Shown here: in pieces, positions 1-8,057 of the stretch | How positions within the stretch are numbered: position 1 is the stretch's first letter | Layout of the letters: every line of letters starts with the position of its first letter | Origin: Pedobacter hiemivivus | GTDB lineage: Bacteria > Bacteroidota > Bacteroidia > Sphingobacteriales > Sphingobacteriaceae | DNA length: 64,000 nucleotides | Assembly (NCBI RefSeq): GCF_004331685.1 | Contig: NZ_SJSM01000003.1 | Coordinates: 248,001-312,000, forward strand | Direction of reading: 5' to 3' | Position numbers and translations under genes: made by a program | The notes under the pieces: model-generated | Told to the model about the DNA's origin: nothing | What the model saw: the letters and a program-made list of their open reading frames with translations, nothing else | Databases searched by the model: none

Positions 1-2
1 CT

Positions 3-554
3 TGGGCATTTTTAACCGAATCAAGTACAAATCAATGTATTATAGGGATGAGCCATACAGGTAGCGAAGGCGTTATTGCGGTGAGTTACCTCGACGATAG
101 CGGATTTACACCACTTCAATTTATGACATCTAATATTCCAAGAATGACTATTGCAGCAAATGGAAATATTGGCATTGGAACTGCCGATCCTAAAGCTTAC
201 AAGCTTGCAGTTAATGGTAAAATTCGAGCACAAGAGATTAAAGTGGAAGCCTCTCCCTGGCCGGACTATGTATTCACAAAGTCTTACTATCTCCCATCTC
301 TTCAGGAAACAGAAAAGTATATCAAGGAAAAAGGGCATTTGCCAGGGATCCCATCAGCTGCAGAAGTAAAAGCCAATGGTATTGATTTAGGGGAAATGAA
401 TGCAAAGTTATTACAGAAGATTGAAGAATTGACTTTGCATTTGATTGAAAAGGATAAAAATGAACAGAAGCAACATCTGTTGTTTAAAGATCAAAATAAA
501 ATGATAGAAAAATTGATTGAGCGATTGGAAAGCCTTGAAAAAAGATGTAAGTAA
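3..554 (+). CDS. Secreted tail-fibre-like protein, paralogue 1 (5' end outside window)
   Basis: The reading frame is open from the left edge, so the gene starts upstream; the ATG at 48 is internal. The visible 183 residues contain a short NGNIGIGT motif, then a conserved block (NGKIRAQEIKVEASPWPDYV, then GHLPGIPSAAEVKANGIDLG) and a charged C-terminal helix likely to form a coiled coil. This layout is common in secreted Bacteroidota proteins and resembles trimeric fibre tails; no enzymatic residues are visible. The same tail occurs in the next two genes, so this is the first visible copy of a tandem family. Function is unknown; surface adhesion or a structural fibre is a guess. I am sure it is a gene and unsure what it does. 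Confidence 0.85.
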   Translation, partial: WAFLTESSTNQCIIGMSHTGSEGVIAVSYLDDSGFTPLQFMTSNIPRMTIAANGNIGIGTADPKAYKLAVNGKIRAQEIKVEASPWPDYVFTKSYYLPSLQETEKYIKEKGHLPGIPSAAEVKANGIDLGEMNAKLLQKIEELTLHLIEKDKNEQKQHLLFKDQNKMIEKLIERLESLEKRCK

Positions 555-639
555 AAATAAAAAAAGTCCTCCCCTCTATGGGGCAATAACATAAATTTAA
601 AACTGAGTTAAACAAATTAAAATCAAAACCATAATAATT

Positions 640-1362
640 ATGAGACACTATTATCTCTTGCTCATCCTTGTTTTTTCTTCTATGGCTCCCTTTGCTCAAA
701 CAAATAAATTTCCTCCAGATGGGAATGTAGGTATTGGAACAACTACACCCTCCTCACAAATTGAAATATATAATATTGCCCCTAAAATTACCCTAACGCC
801 GGCAAGCTATCCAGGCAACTATAAAACTTCATTTGGCGTCCAACCTGGTGCCCAGGCTTTTTTAATATTTGGGAACAACTCTCAAAATGAAATAAGGGCA
901 GGTAATAGTTTAGCCGGAGGTTTTTTGGATTTTTTCACTAACAATACTGTAGATCAACATCTAGCATCAGATGGTAATTTGGCGATGAGACTTGCGGCCA
1001 ATGGCAACGTAGGTATAGGAACAACATCGCCAAGAGAGAAATTATCCGTTAATGGCAAAATTCGAGCACAAGAGATTAAAGTAGAAGCTTCTCCCTGGCC
1101 AGATTATGTGTTTATGAAAGATTATAAACTCCCAACGCTGCAAGAAACAGAAGTTCATATTAAAGAAAAAGGCCATTTACCAGGTATTCCATCGGCAGCA
1201 GAAGTAAAAGCCAACGGAATTGATTTAGGCGAGATGAATGCTAAGCTTCTACAAAAAATAGAAGAGTTGACTTTGCATATGATCGAACTGACTAAACAGA
1301 GTAAACTTCAAAATGAAAAATATGACAAGGAAATTGAATACTTGAAATCAAAACTCAAATAG
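640..1362 (+). CDS. Secreted tail-fibre-like protein, paralogue 2
   Basis: 240 aa. Residues 1-20 are a Sec signal peptide (MRHYYLLLILVFSSMAPFAQ). Two NVGIGTT-type motifs flank a unique central region of about 75 residues, followed by the conserved tail block (KIRAQEIKVEASPWPDYVF through IDLGEMNAKLLQKIEELTLH) and a lysine/glutamate-rich coiled coil ending at the stop. The start is the only ATG that gives a full signal peptide. It lies 85 nt after paralogue 1 and 1 nt before paralogue 3, so the three are probably co-transcribed. The ends are nearly identical between copies while the middle differs, the pattern expected when a fixed export/trimerisation frame carries exchangeable surface domains. 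No cleavage or lipid-attachment site other than the signal peptide was seen. Confidence 0.88.
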   Translation: MRHYYLLLILVFSSMAPFAQTNKFPPDGNVGIGTTTPSSQIEIYNIAPKITLTPASYPGNYKTSFGVQPGAQAFLIFGNNSQNEIRAGNSLAGGFLDFFTNNTVDQHLASDGNLAMRLAANGNVGIGTTSPREKLSVNGKIRAQEIKVEASPWPDYVFMKDYKLPTLQETEVHIKEKGHLPGIPSAAEVKANGIDLGEMNAKLLQKIEELTLHMIELTKQSKLQNEKYDKEIEYLKSKLK

Positions 1363-1363
1363 A

Positions 1364-2131
1364 ATGAAACAATATTTTTTCCTAATTGGGATGCTGTCTT
1401 TTTCAGTTTCCATAGCACAGACAAATGCATTTCCAATGAGTGGAAATGTTGGGGTAGGTACGACAAGCCCACAGAATCTACTTCAGCTTGTGGGAAGTCA
1501 TGGGGCTACAAATTTGAATATGCACTATTTTAACCCAGACCCAACAAAGGTTGCAGATCTTACGTTATGGGCAAGTGAGCCAGGCTGGACATTTTCTGGT
1601 ACTGGGATAGGAAATAATGTATATAACAGTCTGGTTGGCGTAAGTAGAATTAGTAATTCTAAAGGTGGGTCTTATATCAGGTTGCTCGATCAAGGAATGA
1701 GGCTTAATATAGTTAGTGGCGATGGAACAGATATTTCTGCGCTTGCAATTGATCCAATTGGCAATATCGGAATAGGAACCTTATTGCCTGCAGAAAAGCT
1801 CTCAGTAAATGGTAAAATTAGGGCTCATGAGATTAAAGTAGAAACCGCAAACTGGCCAGATTATGTATTTACCAAATCTTATCAATTCCCTACCCTTCGG
1901 GAAACAGAAGCCTATATTAAAGAAAAAGGCCATTTACCTGGGATTCCTTCTGCTGCAGAAGTAAAAGCAAATGGAATTGATTTAGGTGAGATGAATGCTA
2001 AGCTTCTACAAAAAATAGAAGAGTTGACTTTGCATTTGATTGCATTAGAAAAGAAAAATGAAATACAGCAAAAAGAGATAGATGAGCTTAAGCCAATTAA
2101 GATTATGGCCTCACCATCGACGGGAGAATAA
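1364..2131 (+). CDS. Secreted tail-fibre-like protein, paralogue 3
   Basis: 255 aa, starting 1 nt after the stop of paralogue 2. It has a signal peptide (residues 1-19, ending SIAQ), a NVGVGTTSP motif near residue 30, a unique middle of about 90 residues, a second NIGIGT motif, and the family tail (KIRAHEIKVETANWPDYVF, GHLPGIPSAAEVKANGIDLG) ending in a coiled coil. It is the last copy of the array; an IS256 remnant begins 26 nt after its stop. The role is not known. The conserved tail may act as a folding or trimerisation segment, as in phage tail-fibre proteins, but this copy lacks a recognisable S74 self-cleavage domain. Gene call certain, function open. Confidence 0.88.
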   Translation: MKQYFFLIGMLSFSVSIAQTNAFPMSGNVGVGTTSPQNLLQLVGSHGATNLNMHYFNPDPTKVADLTLWASEPGWTFSGTGIGNNVYNSLVGVSRISNSKGGSYIRLLDQGMRLNIVSGDGTDISALAIDPIGNIGIGTLLPAEKLSVNGKIRAHEIKVETANWPDYVFTKSYQFPTLRETEAYIKEKGHLPGIPSAAEVKANGIDLGEMNAKLLQKIEELTLHLIALEKKNEIQQKEIDELKPIKIMASPSTGE

Positions 2132-2157
2132 ATGATATTTCTTTGAATAAGGGTATG

Positions 2158-2172
2158 TAAAATAAACTGTGT
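2158..2172 (+). repeat. Left terminal inverted repeat of the IS256 remnant
   Basis: TAAAATAAACTGTGT, the exact complement of 2869-2883. It sits at the transposase 3' end because the gene reads on the minus strand. Confidence 0.8.
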
Positions 2173-2211
2173 TCAAGGCGGTGATTCATTAGAGTTACCG
2201 TCTTGCTCGTT

Positions 2212-2834
2212 TTAATTCAAATCTAACACCATCCGGTCAGGAAACCAAATTGCAAGTTTTTGTGCAGTACCCCCCCCAATTACTTAATGGCATAGTCTAC
2301 TTCTGGCTGATGTTATTATTAGACAGGCTTTAGGTCAACCATAAATGCTTTTTGGTCTTTAGAGGCCACATATTTCAAACTGTTGCGGATTTGATGTACT
2401 ACACAGGTCTGAATCTCGGTTTGAGGGAATACCGTATTTATAGCAGGGAAAGCCATTCAAGTCATCAATACAGGCAATCAGAATATCTTTTACACCGCTG
2501 TTCTGTAAATCAGTGAGCACAGATAGCCAAAAATTGGCACCTTCATTTTGAGAGACATACATCCCTAAAAGCATTTTATATCCATCCAAGACCATACATG
2601 CCAATAATCTTATGCTCCAGACTCTCTGCAAGAATAGTTTCACGTTTGCGAATCAACCCTGGTTCAAAGGTAGAACTCCGATCGCTTGGGGTTTCTATGG
2701 TAATGGTACCAGAGGAAGTGGAGTAAAGGAGCGAAAGCCCCATCTTTACCATACAGTGATTTGCCCGAACGCAATTGCTCTAGGGCTTTTTGCTTCATTT
2801 GCTCGTGATCGAGCTGCTCATCTTCTCATTTTAT
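2212..2834 (-). pseudogene. IS256-family transposase, fragmented
   Basis: Reading the minus strand from about 2834, the N-terminal piece carries KALEQLRSGKSLYGKDGAFA, typical of IS256 N-termini. After a frame change there is a block with ETPSDRSSTFEPGLIRKRET and ESLEHKIIGMYGL. A deletion then removes the region with the first catalytic Asp. The frame resumes with LGMYVSQNEGANFWLSVLTD and GVKDILIACIDDLNGFP, which holds the second Asp region, shifts again to INTVFPQTEIQTCVVHQIRN, and reaches a stop near 2319. A further deletion leaves only the C-terminal end (KLAIWFPDRMVLDLN, stop at 2212-2214). With the catalytic core broken it cannot make active transposase. The order and spacing of pieces support one decayed gene rather than several. 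Confidence 0.85.
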
Positions 2835-2868
2835 AAACTGTGTCTCTAAGTTAATAATTAACCAGTTG

Positions 2869-2883
2869 ACACAGTTTATTTTA
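2869..2883 (-). repeat. Right terminal inverted repeat of the IS256 remnant
   Basis: ACACAGTTTATTTTA, the exact complement of 2158-2172. It lies just upstream of the transposase start and marks the right element boundary. Confidence 0.8.
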
Positions 2884-3074
2884 CGCCCTCTTGAATAAAA
2901 TGGTCTTAATTATAATTTTTATCATTTTATGATTTGTTTTTTTATTGGAGTTACTTTAGGCGACCTCAATACATTTTTGTGCCTTTAAAAAAATAAAAAA
3001 CTAAATTTTTGATTTTTCTTTTTGATTTTCAATAGGATAAGTTTTTGACTTATTTTCTTTAGTGCACGCTGTAT

Positions 3075-3100
3075 GCCTTAAAGAGTTTGATCTTTAAGGC
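3075..3100. promoter_or_regulatory. Hairpin in the leader of the first RHS module
   Basis: GCCTTAAAGA and TCTTTAAGGC form a perfect 10-bp stem with a 6-nt loop, ending 32 nt before the start codon at 3133. No T-run follows on the + strand, so a simple terminator is unlikely. It may be an operator or a leader structure. The rest of 2884-3132 is AT-rich and holds nothing else I can support. Confidence 0.4.
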
Positions 3101-3132
3101 AAAATTATCTGTATTATTACTTAACCGTTTCT

Positions 3133-6100
3133 ATGCTCAGGAGCTTTCATTCAATTGTTTTTTTCTATTTATGTTTAATTTGTTCTTACAGTTTTGGCCA
3201 GGATGTTGGTGTGGGAACAATTTCTGAGGGGCTTACAAACTTTAAAGGGTCATCTTCTGTAGACCATACTACAGGGATCATGAGCTACAACATTCCTTTA
3301 TTAAGTATCGGACAAGATGGATATCAAATTCCTATATCTTTAAATTATAACGCCTCTGGAATAAAGTTATCAACCAAGGTGGATATCGCAGGCTTGGGCT
3401 GGTCTCTGAATTATGGTGGAGGAATAGTTAACAGAAATATACGTGGTGGATTTGCGGATGAAGATAGGACTTATGGTATATTATTAAATCCAATTCCTAC
3501 AGATCCAACTGCGCTGTTGGCTCATGAAGCTAAAGTAGGGAAAGGGAAGGTAGATGGTGAGTCTGATATCTTTAGTGTTAACATAAATGGGGTTGCAATT
3601 AAGTTTGTAATTACTTTAGAGGCTGGAAAGCTGGTTGTAAATCCTTTAGAGAGAACTGATATAGTGATCGAGTGCTTATCAGATAGTTTTTATTACATTC
3701 ATGGTTTTAAGATTACAGACACACAGGGGACTGTATATACTTTTCAAAGTGGAGATCCATCTAATTCATATATAAAGAGTCCCGCAGATGGAAATTCAAG
3801 CTTAATTAGTGCTGTAACATTTTGGTATTTAACCAAAATATCGGTTATAAATAATGGGGATATTAATTTTGAATACACTAATTCTTATTTGGAGGAAAAA
3901 GATAATGCTGGATTTTCATATGTGCAATATGGTATGCCTATGTTATCTCCAAAGTTGAATAATGACGGCGCTTTAAATGCTCAGTTAGAGTCTCTTAATA
4001 ATAATTATGGCAATAGCAGTGCTCAACTTAATTTTGTTAGAAACCAACTTCAAAATGCTAATTCTACCCTAACCTCTTTAAAACAATCATTATATATAAG
4101 TCAATATACCGATAGTTTGGGCAATTTCTCAAGTATGAATCAGTCAGTCTGGAATTCATATATGAATCAATTTAATATGTTAGTTGGAGAATTTAGTAAT
4201 TTATATCTTGAAAATAATCAATACATAGGTGATCTTAAGGGAGTACTTAGTCAAATGTATGGATTAAATGATGAAAAGAAATTTGAAATTTCGGGATATC
4301 GGCATAATACGTTGTTTTCTAATAAATTAATTAAAAGAATCATTACACGAACGGATATTGTTGACTTCTCTTATGTGGAAAAAAACAGTAGCAATAAGCA
4401 GAATTATTTAATTTCAAAAATAGAACATAAGACAATTGCAGGAGAGCTTCTAAAGACATATTTGTTTGATGTACAGTCGGATATGGGGTTTCTGAAAAAA
4501 GTAATGGTATTTACACCTACCGGAAAAGCCGAGCAGCAATATGATTTTGATTATTATCATGAGACGCTCAACGTTTCTAGCCCTTCAACAGATTATTGGG
4601 GTTATTACAATGGGAAATGGAGTATGGCAAGGTTTAGCCTTGATCTTGCATATGGTTCTTATTATAGTGGTTCGGCTGCTAGCGTTTTTTCAAAAAATCA
4701 GAATTTTCTAAGAAGCGATTTTTCAACTAACATTTTACCTAGTGTAATACCACCTGAAATACCATCGGATAATTATTATGCTGACCGTAACCCTGTTGAT
4801 AGTGCTGCTGTTTACCATAGTTTAAAGAAAGTGACCAATTTACTCGGGGGAACTATAAGTTTTAAATATGAAGGGAATGAAATTTACCATCCTCAGCTAA
4901 ATCAAAATATACCAATAGGGGGAATACGCATTAAGAGTATTACTACTTATGATGGTAGCAAAGAACAAACGGTGTCTTATAAATACAAATTCCCTTTGCT
5001 TAATAACAGTACTGTTCTTAAAAGCACTGGAGCACTTACCGAGTGGGAAAAGAAAACATTCGCAGTTCCATATTTTTACCAAGGGGGATATGATGTTCAT
5101 GTTTTTTCTGATTTTGTTGATATGGGAACGCTGTATGTAGATAATAGCAATAATGGTGTGCTTTATCATTACGTTGAAGAAGTACGGAGTGATGGTGCGG
5201 CCACAGGATATAAATACCTTCAGGCTTTAGCCACTCCGAGTTTTGAAATTGAGTCTTGCCAGTTTATTTTTCATAAATTGTTAACGGCAAAAATCGATTA
5301 TGATGCTGCTGGTAAAATTGTAGGCATTAAAAAAAACACTTATGGCGTAAATACACCGTTTTCAGAATATGGATGGCCTACAATGGGGACTTTTGGTAGT
5401 TCAATTAAGTCCTTACCTCAGTTAAAAAAAAGCATTATTTCATATGATGAGGAGAACCTTAAACAAATTTATCAGAATACAGAAGTCGCTCAAATTAATT
5501 TTGAAGGTAGCCTTTATTCTATAAATCCATATTTTAGGCAATATATTCCTAACTATGAGCCTCGTGTACACTCATCCGAAAGGCCAATAAAGTATCAACT
5601 GACTACAGGTTATTTGTCATTGTTAAAGGAAGAAGAAACCAATATTTATAATTCAGATTACAATATACCTTTGGGGACTAGTAACTCCCCCGTAGAGAAA
5701 CCAGATTTATATACATGGTTACTTAATTCATCTGGGATTAAACCTGTTCAATCTATAATAACTTATAATTATGGCAATCCCGCTCATTTAAATCCTACAG
5801 AAATAAGAACAACAAGCAGTAATGGGGATGTTTTGACCAAAAAAATTAAATACGCGGCTGATTATCAGTTGCCTGCTGAAAATCCAATAAGCATGTTAAA
5901 AAACCAGGGTAGGCAGGCCACGGTTATTGAAGAGCAATTGTGGAAATCTATAGATGTAGGGGCAAGTTTTAGGCTGGTCTCTGGGACTATTAATGAATAT
6001 GTCAGTCGTATTGTAAAAGGAAAAACTTATCTTCTGCCTGAAAAAGAGTATCGTTTAAATGTTGTTGCTCCTTTATCTCCTGGTGCACAAGGATATGTTC

Positions 6101-7641
6101 AATCCCTTAACACTAATGCTCCTTATACTACTGTTTTTTGGGAAACTAACCAGCTTTACGGCGCTCCTATTCATTTAAAATTGTGGGATGAAGGAAGCAA
6201 TTTTCTTAGAATGAGTGGAGGAAAAGGTCGAACAGGGAATAACTTAAAAGCTGTTAAATATGATCCTTTTAATGGAGATCTGTTATTGGAAGCCGAGAAT
6301 GTAGACCCCAAAAATTTGCTCGCATTTGATTCCAGCCCTTATCAACGACATGAGTATTACGATAAATATAAGCTCTTTCAAAAATATTATGGTCCCTCAT
6401 ATAAAGAGAATGTAAGGTTCTCTGACGCTCCATTTTTCAATAACAGGCGTGAGATTTTTCTTAGTATCAATCACAGGTTTTATGCATTGGGTATTGATTC
6501 CGCTATGCTCAATTTTCAGATTAATTACCCGCAAATGTATTTTACATACATGCAGAATCCTACTTTTCGAGCTTTAAATAATCTGGTTTTTATGATGGCT
6601 AATATAAATAGCATGAACGGCTTTATAAAAGCATACGTGGAATATAAAAAGGCAAAAAACTTGATGCCATCCGAAGAATTTCTTGTGATGTCTGGTACAC
6701 TTACTGACTATGGGTTTAACTATTTTGAAGTTAATGCCTACTTAGATATATTAGGAAATTTTTTCTATGCTGATTTTGAGTATTATGATATCTTATTTAA
6801 TGATTCTGCTACTGCAGTTGTTGTGCCAATGGCTAAACAAGATTTACCGGTTAGTCACATACCTCTGTCAATAGATGTGGATAATCTGATTTCGACAAAT
6901 GTCAATTTAGACTTATATGCTTCCAGAGTAGGGAGTCGGGTAGGAAACAAATATGCTTATAGAATCAAATATAAAAATAATACATACTCACCGCTGGAAA
7001 CAATAGTGTTGCCTTCTAGTGATAATATAGTTAAGAGTAAATTGATCTTAAGTACATTAACAAATGCTTCGCAAATAAAATCGATTGAATTTTTATTTGG
7101 ATATGAACAAGAGCTGTATAATTTGGGGTTATTTCTAGCTGTACCAGAAAACACTCTTTTTAAAGCTACTGGTTACTTGCCGAACCACACTCCTTATATT
7201 TCTTTTGATCAAAGCAAGCGTTATACCGAAACTTTTTATGATGAGAAGATGAACCGACATTTTATAAAGGACCTAAACAATTCCGTGGTTCAGGTTGAAA
7301 AATTGGTTTACTCAAAGATTGGAGCTGAAATGCCGAAAAAGACCAGGGTAACAATACAAAATACTTATTATGAATATGCACCAGCACAATGTAATATTGA
7401 ATCGGTAACTTTTTTTAATACTGCAACTTCTGAATTGATAAGAAGAGATGCGTTGATAATTCCTGGATATAATCAATCATTTGAGCTATCTCCAGGTAAT
7501 TATAATATTTATTTAAACACGGACGCACCCATTGGTACAGTTTGGTTTGGAAGTCAAAAAATAATTACTAATGCTACCGGAGCAAATGTTATGGAAACTT
7601 TTTCTGCCAATCAAAATTATTCAATTACTGTAGGCCCATAA
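3133..7641 (+). CDS. Very large secreted SpvB/RHS-type partner protein (module 1)
   Basis: 1502 aa with a Sec signal peptide (residues 1-22, ending SYSFGQ). The N-terminal third is the family signature of Bacteroidota proteins encoded beside RHS genes: a GIMSYNIPLLSI segment, a GYQIPISLNYNASGI segment and AGLGWSLNYGGGIVNR. Residues about 280-375 form an Asn/Gln-rich, probably coiled-coil insert that its paralogue at 21434 lacks. The middle resembles the beta-rich shell of SpvB/TcaC/RHS proteins but has few canonical YD repeats; the C-terminal 90 residues look like a small beta domain. No toxin domain or T9SS sorting tail is seen. It is followed at 30 nt by a small secreted protein and then by the RHS gene, so the three probably form an operon. 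By analogy with TcB/TcC-type shells it may encapsulate or present the RHS protein; this is inference. Confidence 0.8.
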   Translation: MLRSFHSIVFFYLCLICSYSFGQDVGVGTISEGLTNFKGSSSVDHTTGIMSYNIPLLSIGQDGYQIPISLNYNASGIKLSTKVDIAGLGWSLNYGGGIVNRNIRGGFADEDRTYGILLNPIPTDPTALLAHEAKVGKGKVDGESDIFSVNINGVAIKFVITLEAGKLVVNPLERTDIVIECLSDSFYYIHGFKITDTQGTVYTFQSGDPSNSYIKSPADGNSSLISAVTFWYLTKISVINNGDINFEYTNSYLEEKDNAGFSYVQYGMPMLSPKLNNDGALNAQLESLNNNYGNSSAQLNFVRNQLQNANSTLTSLKQSLYISQYTDSLGNFSSMNQSVWNSYMNQFNMLVGEFSNLYLENNQYIGDLKGVLSQMYGLNDEKKFEISGYRHNTLFSNKLIKRIITRTDIVDFSYVEKNSSNKQNYLISKIEHKTIAGELLKTYLFDVQSDMGFLKKVMVFTPTGKAEQQYDFDYYHETLNVSSPSTDYWGYYNGKWSMARFSLDLAYGSYYSGSAASVFSKNQNFLRSDFSTNILPSVIPPEIPSDNYYADRNPVDSAAVYHSLKKVTNLLGGTISFKYEGNEIYHPQLNQNIPIGGIRIKSITTYDGSKEQTVSYKYKFPLLNNSTVLKSTGALTEWEKKTFAVPYFYQGGYDVHVFSDFVDMGTLYVDNSNNGVLYHYVEEVRSDGAATGYKYLQALATPSFEIESCQFIFHKLLTAKIDYDAAGKIVGIKKNTYGVNTPFSEYGWPTMGTFGSSIKSLPQLKKSIISYDEENLKQIYQNTEVAQINFEGSLYSINPYFRQYIPNYEPRVHSSERPIKYQLTTGYLSLLKEEETNIYNSDYNIPLGTSNSPVEKPDLYTWLLNSSGIKPVQSIITYNYGNPAHLNPTEIRTTSSNGDVLTKKIKYAADYQLPAENPISMLKNQGRQATVIEEQLWKSIDVGASFRLVSGTINEYVSRIVKGKTYLLPEKEYRLNVVAPLSPGAQGYVQSLNTNAPYTTVFWETNQLYGAPIHLKLWDEGSNFLRMSGGKGRTGNNLKAVKYDPFNGDLLLEAENVDPKNLLAFDSSPYQRHEYYDKYKLFQKYYGPSYKENVRFSDAPFFNNRREIFLSINHRFYALGIDSAMLNFQINYPQMYFTYMQNPTFRALNNLVFMMANINSMNGFIKAYVEYKKAKNLMPSEEFLVMSGTLTDYGFNYFEVNAYLDILGNFFYADFEYYDILFNDSATAVVVPMAKQDLPVSHIPLSIDVDNLISTNVNLDLYASRVGSRVGNKYAYRIKYKNNTYSPLETIVLPSSDNIVKSKLILSTLTNASQIKSIEFLFGYEQELYNLGLFLAVPENTLFKATGYLPNHTPYISFDQSKRYTETFYDEKMNRHFIKDLNNSVVQVEKLVYSKIGAEMPKKTRVTIQNTYYEYAPAQCNIESVTFFNTATSELIRRDALIIPGYNQSFELSPGNYNIYLNTDAPIGTVWFGSQKIITNATGANVMETFSANQNYSITVGP

Positions 7642-7671
7642 TAATCTATCCATTTAATAATTCCAGATAAC

Positions 7672-8022
7672 ATGATAAAAGATATTTTACGTTTTAGTTT
7701 ATTACTTGCATTGACAAATCTTGGTCTTAAGAGTTATGGACAGAAGCCTACTCCCTCTGACACATTAAAAAATAAAATACAGACTCATAATTATCGTAAA
7801 CTCGTTCATAAGGATTCTACAAGAATTGAAAAGATTGATCGGTTAAATTCTGATTACAGGGAACTAATTGTTGCTGCTATGACCAATACAAAATTGGGAG
7901 AAGCTGAGAGACGTACTAAAATTGATCAATTGATAGCCGAGAAGACTAAGAAGCTGAAAGAACTGCAGACGGATAAAGAAAATACGATAAATGTACGGTC
8001 GTTAAGACGTACTCGCTTTTAA
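7672..8022 (+). CDS. Small secreted coiled-coil protein between the two large RHS-module genes
   Basis: 116 aa. Residues 1-23 are a signal peptide ending SYGQ. The mature part is short, strongly charged (many Lys, Arg, Glu) and predicted by eye to be almost all helix, with a heptad-like stretch over residues 75-105 and a basic tail (RSLRRTRF). I recognise no family. It starts 30 nt after the 1502-aa partner and ends 35 nt before the RHS gene, so co-transcription is likely. A periplasmic chaperone or adaptor for one of the large proteins fits its size and position, but nothing in the sequence proves it. The second RHS module has no counterpart. Confidence 0.75.
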   Translation: MIKDILRFSLLLALTNLGLKSYGQKPTPSDTLKNKIQTHNYRKLVHKDSTRIEKIDRLNSDYRELIVAAMTNTKLGEAERRTKIDQLIAEKTKKLKELQTDKENTINVRSLRRTRF

Positions 8023-8057
8023 AAAAGATATAAAACTTTATCCGGATTAAACTATTT

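Larger units (their letters stand above)
2158..2883 (-). mobile_element. Decayed IS256-family insertion sequence with both terminal inverted repeats
   Basis: A 726-bp remnant bounded by a perfect 15-bp inverted repeat (TAAAATAAACTGTGT at 2158-2172 and its complement at 2869-2883). Inside, on the minus strand, are three recognisable pieces of an IS256-type (mutator, DDE) transposase in the correct order but separated by deletions and frameshifts. Intact elements of the family are about 1.3-1.4 kb, so roughly half is lost. A second copy of AAACTGTGTC at 2835-2844 pairs with GACACAGTTT at 2868-2877 to form a 10-bp stem at the transposase 5' end. No target duplication was established. The element is not autonomous. 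Confidence 0.85.
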
